A stretch of DNA of 23,441 bases from a virus. The stretch's first letter is position 1, and the number at the start of each line of letters is the position of its first letter. The position numbers were made by a program, and so were the translations under genes. The stretch spans positions 1-23,441 of IMG/VR virus record IMGVR_UViG_3300009147_000028. The stretch is one strand, 5' to 3'. Below are positions 12,552-20,628 of this stretch, piece by piece. The notes below the pieces were generated by a model. The model saw only the letters and a program-made list of their open reading frames with translations. It had not been told where the DNA came from and searched no databases.

Positions 12552-14129
12552 ATGAGTCTATCGGAAATCCTGAATGCCTTAAGTGAAAATCTCCCCCTCT
12601 CCCGGCAAATGTCCGTTACGGCATGGGCAGCCGACCAGGAGATGATGGGTCAAAAGGTGGCGCTGTTCCGGCAGTACAAGGACGGCGACCATCGCTCATT
12701 TCTCACGCCTGAAATGCGCCGCTTGCTGCGCCTGACCAACGCCAACTTCCCCAACGGCGGCGCCAACACCATGACCGAATTCAACGACAACTATTGCGAT
12801 GTGGTGGTGCAAACGCTGGCAGACCGCTTGCAGGTAACGACCATCGAGGCTACAGCGGTTAAAGAAAGCGAGACCGAAAAGCTGCAAGTGTGGGTGGATA
12901 GCGTGCTGGAAAGCAACCGTTTTGACGGGATGCAAATGGACACGCACGACTCGACCATCACGGACGGCAATACCTATGTGATGGTGAGTTGGGACAACCC
13001 CACCGACCGCTATCCAGAGGGGCGGGTATGCTTCACCCTCGAACCGGCCTATGACGGCGACCAGGGCATGATTGTTTTATATCGTGAGCCGGGGCAATTG
13101 GCGGCGGCCTTGAAAATCTGGAACGTGACCAGCGTGGGCGGTCAGACAGCGGACAGCAAGCGCATCAACATTTACTACCCTGACCGGGTGGAGAAGTTTA
13201 TCGCCAAAGAAGGCGGCACACCTGCCCCCTACATCGACGATGGCAAACGTGAGAACGTGGAAAAGTATGTGACGGTGGACGGTAAGCCCATCGGTATTCC
13301 GGTTGTGCCGTTCCGCAACCGCCGCAGCAAATACCATGATTTCGGCATTAGCGAACTGGAAAACGCCATCCCATTGCAGGACGCGCTCAATCGTAATCTG
13401 ATTAGCGTGGTCATGGCGACGGAGTTGACGGCCTTTCAAATCCGTTGGGCAAAGGGCATGAAGCCGCCCGCGGATGTCACGCCGGGTATGTGGGTGTATT
13501 TCAATCTGCCGGACCCAACAGCCGACGCCATTGAATGGCTGAAAGCAGTAGAGTTTGGGACGCTGGAACAAGGCGACGTGACCCCCTTACTGGACGCGGC
13601 ACGATGGTTGAAACAAGAGATTAGCAACACCACGCGCACGCCCGCCCCGGAGTTTATGGGCGCGGACGACAGCAGCGGCGAAGCCCTCAAGCAGCGCGAG
13701 AGCGGGCTGATCGGCAAAGCCCGGCGCTTCCATATTTCCGGCGGCAACAGTTGGGAAGATGTAATCATGCTGGCACATAAAGTGCAGACGGCCTTTGGCA
13801 AAACCAAGCCGCCCGCCTACCAACGCTTTTATACGCGCTGGCGTGACCCGGAAATTCGCAATGAGAAGGACGAGATTGAACTCGCGCTCAAGGCGGCGGA
13901 TCGGATTGGTGAGGAGAAGTTCCTGGAGATTTTCGGCAAGCGCTATGAATGGGACGCGGACACGGTGCAGGACATCATCGACGCCAACCAGAAACGCAGC
14001 GCCGAGAAGTTTGAACAGGCACAACAGCAGTTTAACGCCTTCCCGCAAGCGAAGAATGGCAACGGGGCGGGTATCGAAAACGGGTTAGCACGCCGCACCA
14101 GTGAAGTGTCGGCGATGAGCATTTATTAG
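12552..14129 (+). CDS. Portal protein (SPP1 gp6-like)
   Basis: 525 aa, usual size for an SPP1-type portal. The order fits: N-terminal helices, the conserved clip/stem region with VPVVPFRNRR-like residues (about 250-265), LENAIPLQDALNRNLISVVMATELTAFQIRWAKG (about 275-305), then RTPAPEFMGADDSSGEALKQRESGL, typical of this family. It forms the dodecameric ring at the capsid vertex where terminase docks and through which DNA passes. The ATG at 12552 has a weak GAGG five bases upstream. The leftward moron separates it from the large terminase. Confidence 0.9.
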   Translation: MSLSEILNALSENLPLSRQMSVTAWAADQEMMGQKVALFRQYKDGDHRSFLTPEMRRLLRLTNANFPNGGANTMTEFNDNYCDVVVQTLADRLQVTTIEATAVKESETEKLQVWVDSVLESNRFDGMQMDTHDSTITDGNTYVMVSWDNPTDRYPEGRVCFTLEPAYDGDQGMIVLYREPGQLAAALKIWNVTSVGGQTADSKRINIYYPDRVEKFIAKEGGTPAPYIDDGKRENVEKYVTVDGKPIGIPVVPFRNRRSKYHDFGISELENAIPLQDALNRNLISVVMATELTAFQIRWAKGMKPPADVTPGMWVYFNLPDPTADAIEWLKAVEFGTLEQGDVTPLLDAARWLKQEISNTTRTPAPEFMGADDSSGEALKQRESGLIGKARRFHISGGNSWEDVIMLAHKVQTAFGKTKPPAYQRFYTRWRDPEIRNEKDEIELALKAADRIGEEKFLEIFGKRYEWDADTVQDIIDANQKRSAEKFEQAQQQFNAFPQAKNGNGAGIENGLARRTSEVSAMSIY

Positions 14130-14141
14130 AGAGGATAAGCA

Positions 14142-14576
14142 ATGGCAGACATCAGTGTAACCGCCGGGAGTGTGGTGGCGGGCGCAAATGCGGTTATCAA
14201 CACGGGCACGGCGGGGGCAACCATTACCGCCGGGCAGGCTTTGTATTTGGACAGCGTAACGGGCACGTTGAAATTGGCCGATGCCAACGCCAGCACCGCT
14301 ACCGCCGATTGCGTGGGGATTGCCCTGCACGGCGCATCGAGTGGACAGCCCATTCGCTACGACACCGAGGACGACGATTTCACACCGGGCGCAACCTTGA
14401 GTCTGAGTGTGGCGGCGGACAGCGGTGTGTATGTGCTGAGTGGCACGGCGGGCGGCATTGCGCCGATGGACGACCTCGCGTCGGGCATGTATCCAGTGGT
14501 GCTGTTTGTGGCGAAGTCCACTACCAAAGCGCGCTTAAAAATCGTCAAGAGTATAACGACGGCGCTGACCGCCTAA
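14142..14576 (+). CDS. Putative capsid decoration-like beta protein
   Basis: 144 aa, small-residue and beta-rich (ADISVTAGSVVAGANAVINTGTAGATITAGQALYLD...). The pattern 'itaGqalyld...gtlklada...adcvGialhga...GqpirY' resembles DUF2190-type/decoration beta-sandwich proteins of phage heads. Strong Shine-Dalgarno GAGGATAAGC before the ATG. It follows the portal gene by 12 bases, and a distinct protein of similar plan lies at 17396-17797. Confidence 0.6.
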   Translation: MADISVTAGSVVAGANAVINTGTAGATITAGQALYLDSVTGTLKLADANASTATADCVGIALHGASSGQPIRYDTEDDDFTPGATLSLSVAADSGVYVLSGTAGGIAPMDDLASGMYPVVLFVAKSTTKARLKIVKSITTALTA

Positions 14577-14815
14577 TGGACATCTACGCCGAATTCAAGG
14601 CACGCTTGGAGCGAGACGTGGCGCGGGCATTGCGCCACTGTCAAGTCTCCGGCCTGGATGTGACCGCGCTCAATGGCGAGACGCGGCTCACGATTGCCGA
14701 TGGGCAGTTGGTGCACGTGGAGATGCCGGGGGATGTCGAAGCGGTTGACCCGTATGAGGATGCACCAACGGGTGTCTACGAATACGAGACGCCGAAACCC
14801 AAGCGCAAGAAATAA
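14576..14815 (+). CDS. Hypothetical structural-module protein
   Basis: 79 aa from the ATG at 14576, which shares one base with the upstream stop (TAATG). It begins with an amphipathic helix (MDIYAEFKARLERDVARAL), continues with short strands and ends in a basic tail (ETPKPKRKK). Not recognised. Coupled to its neighbours in the head gene block, so perhaps a minor head or chaperone protein. Confidence 0.6.
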   Translation: MDIYAEFKARLERDVARALRHCQVSGLDVTALNGETRLTIADGQLVHVEMPGDVEAVDPYEDAPTGVYEYETPKPKRKK

Positions 14816-14819
14816 CTAA

Positions 14820-15860
14820 ATGACCCTCAACATCCCGAACCTGCCCCGCCCGGCGGAACTGCTGAGTGACTTACTGGACAGCGGTTACACGCAGGCAGCG
14901 CGTCAGGTTATCGGGGCGATTACCTCCACCACCGAAGACGGCCTGATTGCCCGGCGGCTGCGCGAGTTCGATGCCCGCGCGCGAGAACTGGCCGACGCGG
15001 GCTTGTCCGTAGATGCCAACGACCCAGTCTTGCGGGCGCTATTGGCTGATTTTGGCGACGAACTGCGAAAACAAGCGGTGCTGATTAACCGTGCCGCGCC
15101 CGATCTGGTGGACTTGGGCATAGACGCGGCGGGCAAGTTTGTACGGCAAACCGCGCTCCCCGGCTTCGGCGACGAGGATGTGTTGGCAACCTTTGGCGTG
15201 CAGTGGAACACCCCCGACCCGGAGGCCGTGAACGCGGCGGTCAACTACACGGCAGGCGCGGCATGGGAGACCGAGTTAGACCGCTACGCGCTGGGGGTGG
15301 AACAGCAGGTGCGCGAGATAGCCTTACGCGGGATTGTCTCAGGGCGTGGGCCGCTGGCGATTGCGCGGGATATTCGAGACGCGGTTGAAAGTATCCCCAC
15401 GTTTCAAGCGAATAATTTAATGCGTACTCTTGAACTGGTCTCCTTCCGGCAGGGCAACGCCATTCATCAAGTCGCCAACAGCGATATTTTAGCCTACCAA
15501 ATCCGTTACGCCGCCCTCGATAGTCGGACTTGTCTGGCCTGTATTGCGCTGCATGGTACGCGAGTGCCCATCGGTCAAGCCATTATTGACCATTGGAGCG
15601 GGCGCTGTGTCGGGATTGCCGTCGTCAGGGGCTTACCTGACCGTGAGATTGAGACGGGGATTGAATGGTTCGGCAGTCTCTCAGAGGAACGCCAGCGCCA
15701 GCAGATGGGACATGCCAACTTTGAGGCATGGAAAGCGGGCATTGTGCAACTACCGGACTTTGTCCACCACCAAGACGACCCGCTCTTTGGGGACATGCTG
15801 CGTGAAAACTCGCTCAAAGGCATACTAGGGGACTCGGCGCGGATGTTTTACAAACGCTGA
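14820..15860 (+). CDS. Minor head protein, MuF-like
   Basis: 346 aa. The helical N-terminal part leads to a MuF/SPP1 gp7-like domain: GIVSGRGPLAIARDIRD (about 171-187), then DSRTCLACIALHG (234-246), HWSGRC (258-263), with C238, C241, H258 and C263 as likely zinc-type ligands. Such proteins bind the portal and enter the capsid with it. No toxin domain is appended, unlike many MuF proteins. There is no good Shine-Dalgarno site; the start follows the previous stop by four bases. Confidence 0.85.
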   Translation: MTLNIPNLPRPAELLSDLLDSGYTQAARQVIGAITSTTEDGLIARRLREFDARARELADAGLSVDANDPVLRALLADFGDELRKQAVLINRAAPDLVDLGIDAAGKFVRQTALPGFGDEDVLATFGVQWNTPDPEAVNAAVNYTAGAAWETELDRYALGVEQQVREIALRGIVSGRGPLAIARDIRDAVESIPTFQANNLMRTLELVSFRQGNAIHQVANSDILAYQIRYAALDSRTCLACIALHGTRVPIGQAIIDHWSGRCVGIAVVRGLPDREIETGIEWFGSLSEERQRQQMGHANFEAWKAGIVQLPDFVHHQDDPLFGDMLRENSLKGILGDSARMFYKR

Positions 15861-15873
15861 TTTGTGCTATAAT
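15861..15873 (+). promoter_or_regulatory. Extended -10 promoter of the HNH gene
   Basis: TTTGTGCTATAAT immediately after the minor head stop. It is identical over 13 bases to the moron promoter and shares GTGCTATAAT with 6200-6209. No clear -35. Confidence 0.65.
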
Positions 15874-15888
15874 TAAAGAGAGAAAAGA

Positions 15889-15923
15889 CGTGTCTCTGCG
15901 CTGCGGAAACAGCCAGAGACGTG
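15889..15923 (+). promoter_or_regulatory. Long leader hairpin of the HNH gene
   Basis: CGTGTCTCTG (15889-15898) pairs with CAGAGACGTG (15914-15923; two G-U pairs), inner GCTG/CAGC, loop CGGAAA. A second hairpin (ACCG/CGGT, about 15924-15945) has the Shine-Dalgarno GGAG in its loop. The leader could control translation of the endonuclease. Confidence 0.5.
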
Positions 15924-15945
15924 AGTAACCGTTGGAGCGGTCACT

Positions 15946-16575
15946 ATGGAAAGTGTACCACACAAACATTGTCTAGGTTGCGGTGTCCTTAAGCCGATAA
16001 CCGAATTCACCAAAGAGAAACGCGGCAAGTATGGTGTCAAAAGCCGTTGTCGTGAATGTAAGAAGTTATATCAACAATCCCCGCAACGAAAGATTGTCAC
16101 AAAACGCTATCGTCAATCCGATAAGGGTAAGCAAAAACGGCGAGAAGTGCAGCGTAATTACAATCACTCAGAGAAAGGGCAGCAATGCCGCAAGGAATAC
16201 TACGCTGACCCTGATGTTAAAGAGGCACGGCGTGCTTATCAACAATCCCCTAAATTTAAGATGGAACAAAAGAGGTATCAACAATCCGCTAAAGGACGGT
16301 TGGTACAAAGAGCAACAAGCGCCCGCCGCCGCGCTCGTAAACAAGGTTGCTCTAGTGCTTTTACCAAAGATGATGTCGTGGTACAATATCAGAGTCAGAA
16401 AGGTTTATGTTGGTGGTGCAGTAAGCCGTTGAATGGAAAGTACCACGTTGACCACCGCATAGCCCTCAATAAGGGCGGCGCAAACGATGCGAGAAACATT
16501 GTCTGTGCATGTGCTGAATGTAACTACAGTAAAGGCGCGAAAATGTCTTGGGAGTGGAACGGACGATTGCTATGA
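15946..16575 (+). CDS. HNH homing-type endonuclease with repeats
   Basis: 209 aa. N-terminal zinc ribbon with C9, C12, C35, C38. Then a basic repeat region (about 42-125) with Tyr at 42, 55, 72, 85, 98 and 111, mostly 13 residues apart, often as Y(Q/R)QS. The C-terminal HNH core has C155/C158, HVDHRIALNKGG (167-178), NIVCACAEC. The repeats probably track along DNA (inference). It is AT-richer than the flanking head genes and has its own promoter and structured leader, so it looks like a free-standing homing endonuclease inserted between minor head and scaffold genes. It is not inside an interrupted gene that I can see. Confidence 0.88.
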   Translation: MESVPHKHCLGCGVLKPITEFTKEKRGKYGVKSRCRECKKLYQQSPQRKIVTKRYRQSDKGKQKRREVQRNYNHSEKGQQCRKEYYADPDVKEARRAYQQSPKFKMEQKRYQQSAKGRLVQRATSARRRARKQGCSSAFTKDDVVVQYQSQKGLCWWCSKPLNGKYHVDHRIALNKGGANDARNIVCACAECNYSKGAKMSWEWNGRLL

Positions 16576-16685
16576 ACGACGGCGCATGGGTATATTGCCA
16601 GAGTGACGACCCGAAAGCACCGCCCGCTGCATGGCATTTCAAGGTAGGCCGTGAACTCATAAAAAGCATTCTCGTCGCCGCCTAA
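16572..16685 (+). CDS. 37-aa small protein coupled to HNH gene
   Basis: The ATG overlaps the HNH stop as ATGA. The product begins NDGAWVYCQSDDPKAPPAAW and ends in a hydrophobic stretch (LIKSILVAA). Codon use looks like the phage genes rather than the HNH gene. Not recognised. Possibly a real coupled small gene, or the remnant of a phage gene that was here before the insertion. Confidence 0.4.
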   Translation: MNDGAWVYCQSDDPKAPPAAWHFKVGRELIKSILVAA

Positions 16686-16715
16686 TCCCCTTTTACCGAT
16701 AGTGTCCCACGATAC

Positions 16716-16739
16716 TGCTACCTTCAAGGTAGCATTTTT
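16716..16739 (+). terminator. Intrinsic terminator before scaffold gene
   Basis: TGCTACC, loop TTCAA, GGTAGCA, then TTTTT. A classical Rho-independent terminator closing the HNH unit. Confidence 0.85.
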
Positions 16740-16786
16740 GTGTTTAAACCCTCGTCTCGGCGACGTAAAACCCCGAAGGATCACAC

Positions 16787-17392
16787 ATGCAGCAAGACGG
16801 CAACAGCGAACAGCCCGCAGCACCCACTCCCCCCACGCCTGACGGGGCGCAAAACACGGACAGCACAGGGAGCGCCAACACCGTACCGTATGACCGCTTC
16901 AAGCAAGTGAACGACGAACGCAAGCAGCTTGAGGCCAGACTTGCAAAATACGAAGCAGAGGAAAAGAAACGTCAGGAGAAGGAAGCGATAGAGGCCGGGG
17001 AGTTTGAGAAGGTCATTGCCGACTTGAGACCTCAGGCCGAAAGAGCGGCCAAACTCGAAAAGACGCTGCTAGAGTATCTGCAAAAAGAACTGGACGGCAT
17101 ACCGGAAGCGATGCGGGGCTTAGTCCCCGACGGCGACGCAGCGGCCAAACTGGCATGGATTAACCAGGCCAAAGCCGCCGGACTGTTCAACCCAGCGACC
17201 GCGCCCAACTTAGACGCGGGCGTGCGCGGGGACAGCCGGATCGTCATCAAAACGACCCCTGAGCAAGAGCGCATGGCCGCGCTTGCGAAGGAACATGGAT
17301 ACGATGTGAAGCCGGATGCACTGACCAAGCGCGCCCTCGAACTGGAGGAGCAGCGTCAGCGCAGACCGCAGCAGCACAAAGACAAGGAGTAA
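16787..17392 (+). CDS. Capsid scaffolding protein
   Basis: 201 aa. Disordered Pro/Thr-rich N-terminus, then a charged coiled coil (about 36-105: YDRFKQVNDERKQLEARLAKYEAEEKKRQEKEAI) and a charged C-terminal end (LEEQRQRRPQQHKDKE). This composition and the position two genes before the major capsid are typical of phage scaffold proteins, which guide prohead assembly and then leave. AAGGA seven bases before ATG. Confidence 0.82.
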   Translation: MQQDGNSEQPAAPTPPTPDGAQNTDSTGSANTVPYDRFKQVNDERKQLEARLAKYEAEEKKRQEKEAIEAGEFEKVIADLRPQAERAAKLEKTLLEYLQKELDGIPEAMRGLVPDGDAAAKLAWINQAKAAGLFNPATAPNLDAGVRGDSRIVIKTTPEQERMAALAKEHGYDVKPDALTKRALELEEQRQRRPQQHKDKE

Positions 17393-17395
17393 GGC

Positions 17396-17797
17396 ATGGC
17401 CTTTGAATGGGCTTTTAACATCAGCGGTACTGCTCCTCACATTCAGGAGTTTATCGTCAAAGCATCCGCCGTCATCTCCAAAGGCGAGATGTGCAACCTT
17501 GAAAGCGGTGAAGCCGACGCAGGCGCAAGCAATGACACGGCATTTATTGGCATTGCCGTGCATGACGTGGACAACACAGTGGACGGCCATACCGTGCGCT
17601 GCATTGTCAACCGTGACGCGGTGTATTCGGTAGTGGATGCTAATGCGCGCGTGGTCGGGGTGCAGCTTGACCTCGCTTCCGGCGGGCAGGGTGTAACCAC
17701 CGACAGCAATCATGATTTCGTCGTATTCCGGGATAGCTCGGCAAGCGAGGCCACGCTGGTCTACATCGCGCCGGGTGAACACTGGTTGGATGCGTAA
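17396..17797 (+). CDS. Putative capsid decoration protein
   Basis: 133 aa, beta-rich. 'FIVKASAVISKGEMCNLESGEADAGASNDTAFIGIAVHDVDNTVDGHTVRCIVNRDAVY' follows the plan of DUF2190-type head decoration proteins. It lies between scaffold and major capsid, the usual place. Strong Shine-Dalgarno (AAGGAG six bases before ATG) suggests high expression. Confidence 0.65.
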   Translation: MAFEWAFNISGTAPHIQEFIVKASAVISKGEMCNLESGEADAGASNDTAFIGIAVHDVDNTVDGHTVRCIVNRDAVYSVVDANARVVGVQLDLASGGQGVTTDSNHDFVVFRDSSASEATLVYIAPGEHWLDA

Positions 17798-17808
17798 GGG
17801 GATAACCA

Positions 17809-18702
17809 ATGACATTAGTAGGCGAAAGTTTTACTCAACTCACCGACCTGGACCCGGTACTGACCGAGATTTTCTATCAGCATTACCGGCAGATTGTCCC
17901 CAAACGCACCGAGATTTTCGGGATGCGCACCAGCAAGAAAGCCAAAGAAACCGATCTGCGCATTGACAGTTTCGGCGACCCGGTGGAATTCAAGGGCAAG
18001 GTGGAATACGAGTCGCCTGACCGCGATTACGAAGTCACCTACACCCACACCGAATTCGCCAAAGGCTTCACCATTGAGCGCAAACTGCTGGACGACATGC
18101 AGTATGAAAACATTTTCAGTAGCGCCTCGAATATGGGGACGGCCTTCGCCCGCAAGGTGGAGAAAGATGCCGCCAGCGTCTTTAACAATGCGTTCAGTGG
18201 GGTTTTGGGTTATGACGGCAAGGTTCTGGTGGCCGATGACCATCCCCGCAGCAGCACGGATAGCACGTCTGTGGATAACAAGGCAACCCTGGCCTTGAGT
18301 GCCGCGAATTTGGAAACCGCCATTCTGCAACTGCAAGGGTTGAAAGACGATCAGGGCGAAGAAATCAGCATCATGCCCGACACCCTGCTGGTGCCGCGTG
18401 CGCTGCGGAAGACCGGGTTGGAACTGACGGGATCCCAACTCAATCCCGAAACCGCCAACAACGCGACGAATGTTCACAGCGGCTTGCGCCTGATTGTGTG
18501 GGAATACCTGTCCGATACCAACGCCTGGTTTGTCCTCGACAGCGTGATGGCAAAGCGTTATCTGAAATGGTATGACCGCGTGCCAGTGGAATTCGCTGCA
18601 ACCGACGATTTTGATACCCTCATTCGTAAGTATCGCGGCTACATGCGCTACTCGTTCGGGTGGAGTGATTTCCGTTGGGTGGTCGGCTCGAACCCCAGCT
18701 AA
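17809..18702 (+). CDS. Major capsid protein (Mu gpT-like, HK97 fold)
   Basis: 297 aa. The sequence fits the gpT family: N-terminal helix with 'LDPVLTEIFYQHYRQIVPKRTEIFGMRTSKKAKETDLRI', GFTIERKLLDDMQYENIFSSASNMGTAFARKVEKDAASVFNNAF, VADDHPR, and the C-terminal YMRYSFGWSDFRWVVGSNPS. It forms the icosahedral shell. AAGGGG precedes the ATG, and an intrinsic terminator follows the stop, as expected for a highly expressed gene. Confidence 0.92.
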   Translation: MTLVGESFTQLTDLDPVLTEIFYQHYRQIVPKRTEIFGMRTSKKAKETDLRIDSFGDPVEFKGKVEYESPDRDYEVTYTHTEFAKGFTIERKLLDDMQYENIFSSASNMGTAFARKVEKDAASVFNNAFSGVLGYDGKVLVADDHPRSSTDSTSVDNKATLALSAANLETAILQLQGLKDDQGEEISIMPDTLLVPRALRKTGLELTGSQLNPETANNATNVHSGLRLIVWEYLSDTNAWFVLDSVMAKRYLKWYDRVPVEFAATDDFDTLIRKYRGYMRYSFGWSDFRWVVGSNPS

Positions 18703-18718
18703 CCTGACCTCCTGAAAC

Positions 18719-18745
18719 AAGGGGCGACCTATGCGCCGCCCCTTT
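18719..18745 (+). terminator. Intrinsic terminator after major capsid
   Basis: AAGGGGCG (18719-18726), loop of 10, CGCCCCTT (18737-18744), then TTTAT. Probably partial, lowering expression of the tail genes. Confidence 0.75.
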
Positions 18746-18772
18746 ATAGGAGATGGTTAAGGAGACAAGACG

Positions 18773-19420
18773 ATGACAAATCCAACTCGGTTCACTGACC
18801 TTGACGTGACGGGTACATTCAGCAAAAACGGAACAACTGTCGATGCGGCGGTGCTGTTGGGCACCGGCGAGGCGGTGGACTTGAACGGCGAAGCGGCGGG
18901 CATCATCCTGGACGCGGACGCCAACACCTCCATTAGTGCGCCAACAGATAATCAAATCGACATCGAAGTCAACGGGGCGGATGATTTTCAGATTACCGCC
19001 AATACCCTCACGGCGCTGAGTGGCAGCACGATTGCCACCAATACGATTGCCGAGACGACAGCGGCCAGCGGTGTGACCATTGACGGGCTGCTCATCAAAG
19101 ATGGCATCTGGGGAACAATCCAGGCCATTACAGGCGACGGCGCAATCACTATTCAAAACGCGATTGTGGTTGCCAGCAAAGGCAGTGCGGCGGCGTTAAC
19201 ACTGGCCGCCCCTACAGCGGGCACGCATGACGGAATTCGCATTACTGTAGTGGCGATTAGCGCACAAGCGCACGTCATTACGGGCAGCGTGGATGGCTTC
19301 AATGCCAAAGGCGCGAGTGGCACCGCCACCTTCGGCGGCGCGAAAGGAGACAGCGTGACCTTTGTCGCCCATAACGGACACTGGTACACCGCCTCCAAAG
19401 TGAACGTGACGATTGCCTAG
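18773..19420 (+). CDS. Putative fibre-like or decoration structural protein
   Basis: 215 aa, low-complexity beta-rich sequence full of Thr, Ala, Gly and Asp (TSISAPTDNQIDIEVNGADDFQITANTLTALSGSTIATNTIAETTAASGVTIDG). The repeated 'I...T...T' strands suggest a beta-helix or trimeric fibre-like fold. Directly after the capsid gene and between two terminators, it is probably a head fibre or decoration protein. Strong AAGGAG eight bases before ATG. No enzymatic motif. Confidence 0.65.
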   Translation: MTNPTRFTDLDVTGTFSKNGTTVDAAVLLGTGEAVDLNGEAAGIILDADANTSISAPTDNQIDIEVNGADDFQITANTLTALSGSTIATNTIAETTAASGVTIDGLLIKDGIWGTIQAITGDGAITIQNAIVVASKGSAAALTLAAPTAGTHDGIRITVVAISAQAHVITGSVDGFNAKGASGTATFGGAKGDSVTFVAHNGHWYTASKVNVTIA

Positions 19421-19425
19421 TGACG

Positions 19426-19458
19426 AAAAGGGGCAGGCTCTTTCCCTACCCCTTTTTT
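19426..19458 (+). terminator. Intrinsic terminator
   Basis: AAAAGGGG (19426-19433) plus AGG pairs with CCT plus CCCCTTTT (19449-19456), loop CTCTTTC, T-run 19453-19458. Confidence 0.85.
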
Positions 19459-19472
19459 GGAAAGAGGACACC

Positions 19473-19850
19473 ATGATTGACAAGGTCAGGGTTACGGTCA
19501 CAACGACAGGGGTCGCAGGCTCGGCATCGGGCAACGCCTTGACGCCGCGCCCGGTGAATGGCCGCCTGATCGCGGTGCATTTCGATTGGACATCCCAACC
19601 CGCCACGACGGACACGACGGTGACGATGGAAGGGACACCCTCGCGCACGCTACTCACGCTCACCGACACCAACACCGACGGTTGGTATTATCCGCGCACG
19701 CTGCTACACGGCGAGACCGGGAGCGCCCTGACGGGCACGGCGGGTGGCGACCGGGAGCCGTATGTGGTGGAGGATTACCTGAAAGTCGCCATTGCCCAGG
19801 GTGACGCCCACGCGGCGGCGGTGGTCGCTACCTTCTATATCGAGTGCTAG
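19473..19850 (+). CDS. Hypothetical structural beta protein
   Basis: 125 aa, not recognised. All-beta composition (RVTVTTTGVAGSASGNALTPRPVNGRLIAVHFDWTSQP...TTVTMEG). Starts at 19473 with AGAGGA seven bases upstream. Placed between the fibre-like gene and the neck genes, so a minor head or neck component, with no closer assignment. Confidence 0.6.
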   Translation: MIDKVRVTVTTTGVAGSASGNALTPRPVNGRLIAVHFDWTSQPATTDTTVTMEGTPSRTLLTLTDTNTDGWYYPRTLLHGETGSALTGTAGGDREPYVVEDYLKVAIAQGDAHAAAVVATFYIEC

Positions 19851-19851
19851 T

Positions 19852-20256
19852 ATGACCTTCACCTACACCGAAGACCTGACCATTGCCCGCGATTACGTGC
19901 GCTTTCATAGTGGCGACACGGTAGAGGCATCCTCGTTTCTGAGTGACGCCATTATCGCGTCCCTGATTACCCTTGAAGGTAGCAACGACGCGGCGGTGAT
20001 TGCGGCGCTGCGCTACATCATTACCAAACTCAGCCAACCGGACTTCAAAGCCGACTGGCTTCAGGTGTCGAACTCGACAGCACGTGAGGGGTATCAATAC
20101 ATCCTCGGCGAAAAGAAGCGCGAGTTTGGCCTATCAGATGCCGACACGGGCAGCGTCCACACCTACCGCAAGGACAGCTACCAGACCGAAGAACCAACCT
20201 ATGACCCGACTACCGAAGCGCTGGAGTCGGGCTGGCCGTTGTGGTGGTGGGGTTAA
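19852..20256 (+). CDS. Head-tail connector/adaptor
   Basis: 134 aa. The helical N-terminus (DLTIARDYVRFHSGDTVEASSFLSDAIIASLITLEGSNDAAVIAALRYIITKL) is typical of gp6/gp15-type connectors that sit under the portal. ATG at 19852, one base after the previous stop, without a Shine-Dalgarno site, so coupled. The aromatic C-terminus (WPLWWWG) is unusual. Confidence 0.65.
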   Translation: MTFTYTEDLTIARDYVRFHSGDTVEASSFLSDAIIASLITLEGSNDAAVIAALRYIITKLSQPDFKADWLQVSNSTAREGYQYILGEKKREFGLSDADTGSVHTYRKDSYQTEEPTYDPTTEALESGWPLWWWG

Positions 20257-20259
20257 GAC

Positions 20260-20628
20260 ATGGTCTCGAACCAAATCCTGGCGGCGTTACGGGCGACGGC
20301 TGAGGAATATCTCACCGACACCTGCACGCTCAAAAAGCGGACGGTTGTCACAGGCCCCATCGGCGACACCAAGAATGAATACACCGTTGTGGCGACGGGC
20401 GTGGCTTGTCGGCTGATTAAGGTCGGCCAGCAAGCGCAATCGCAGGTGCAGGACGCGGCGGCGCAAGACACGCTGCGCGAGATGTACAAGATTGCCTTTC
20501 CCGCCAGTACGACCATCGGCAATGAGTATCAGGTGGTCGTCAACAGTGTGACCTATGACGTGGTACAGGTGGAAAAAGCGCTGACCGACAAGTTTTTTGT
20601 GAGTGTGATTGCCGTGAGGCGGTTATGA
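20260..20628 (+). CDS. Head-tail joining / head closure protein
   Basis: 122 aa. 'CTLKKRTVVTGPIGDTKNEYTVVATGVACRLIK' then '...YQVVVNSVTYDVVQVEKALTDKFFVSVIAVRRL' is the pattern of SPP1 gp16-like head closure proteins: a small barrel that seals the connector. Coupled to the next gene by ATGA overlap. Confidence 0.8.
   Translation: MVSNQILAALRATAEEYLTDTCTLKKRTVVTGPIGDTKNEYTVVATGVACRLIKVGQQAQSQVQDAAAQDTLREMYKIAFPASTTIGNEYQVVVNSVTYDVVQVEKALTDKFFVSVIAVRRL

Noticed and set aside
17815-18720. 301-codon open frame opposite the major capsid gene
   Set aside because: Mirror of the capsid gene over its whole length, no start context and no domain.
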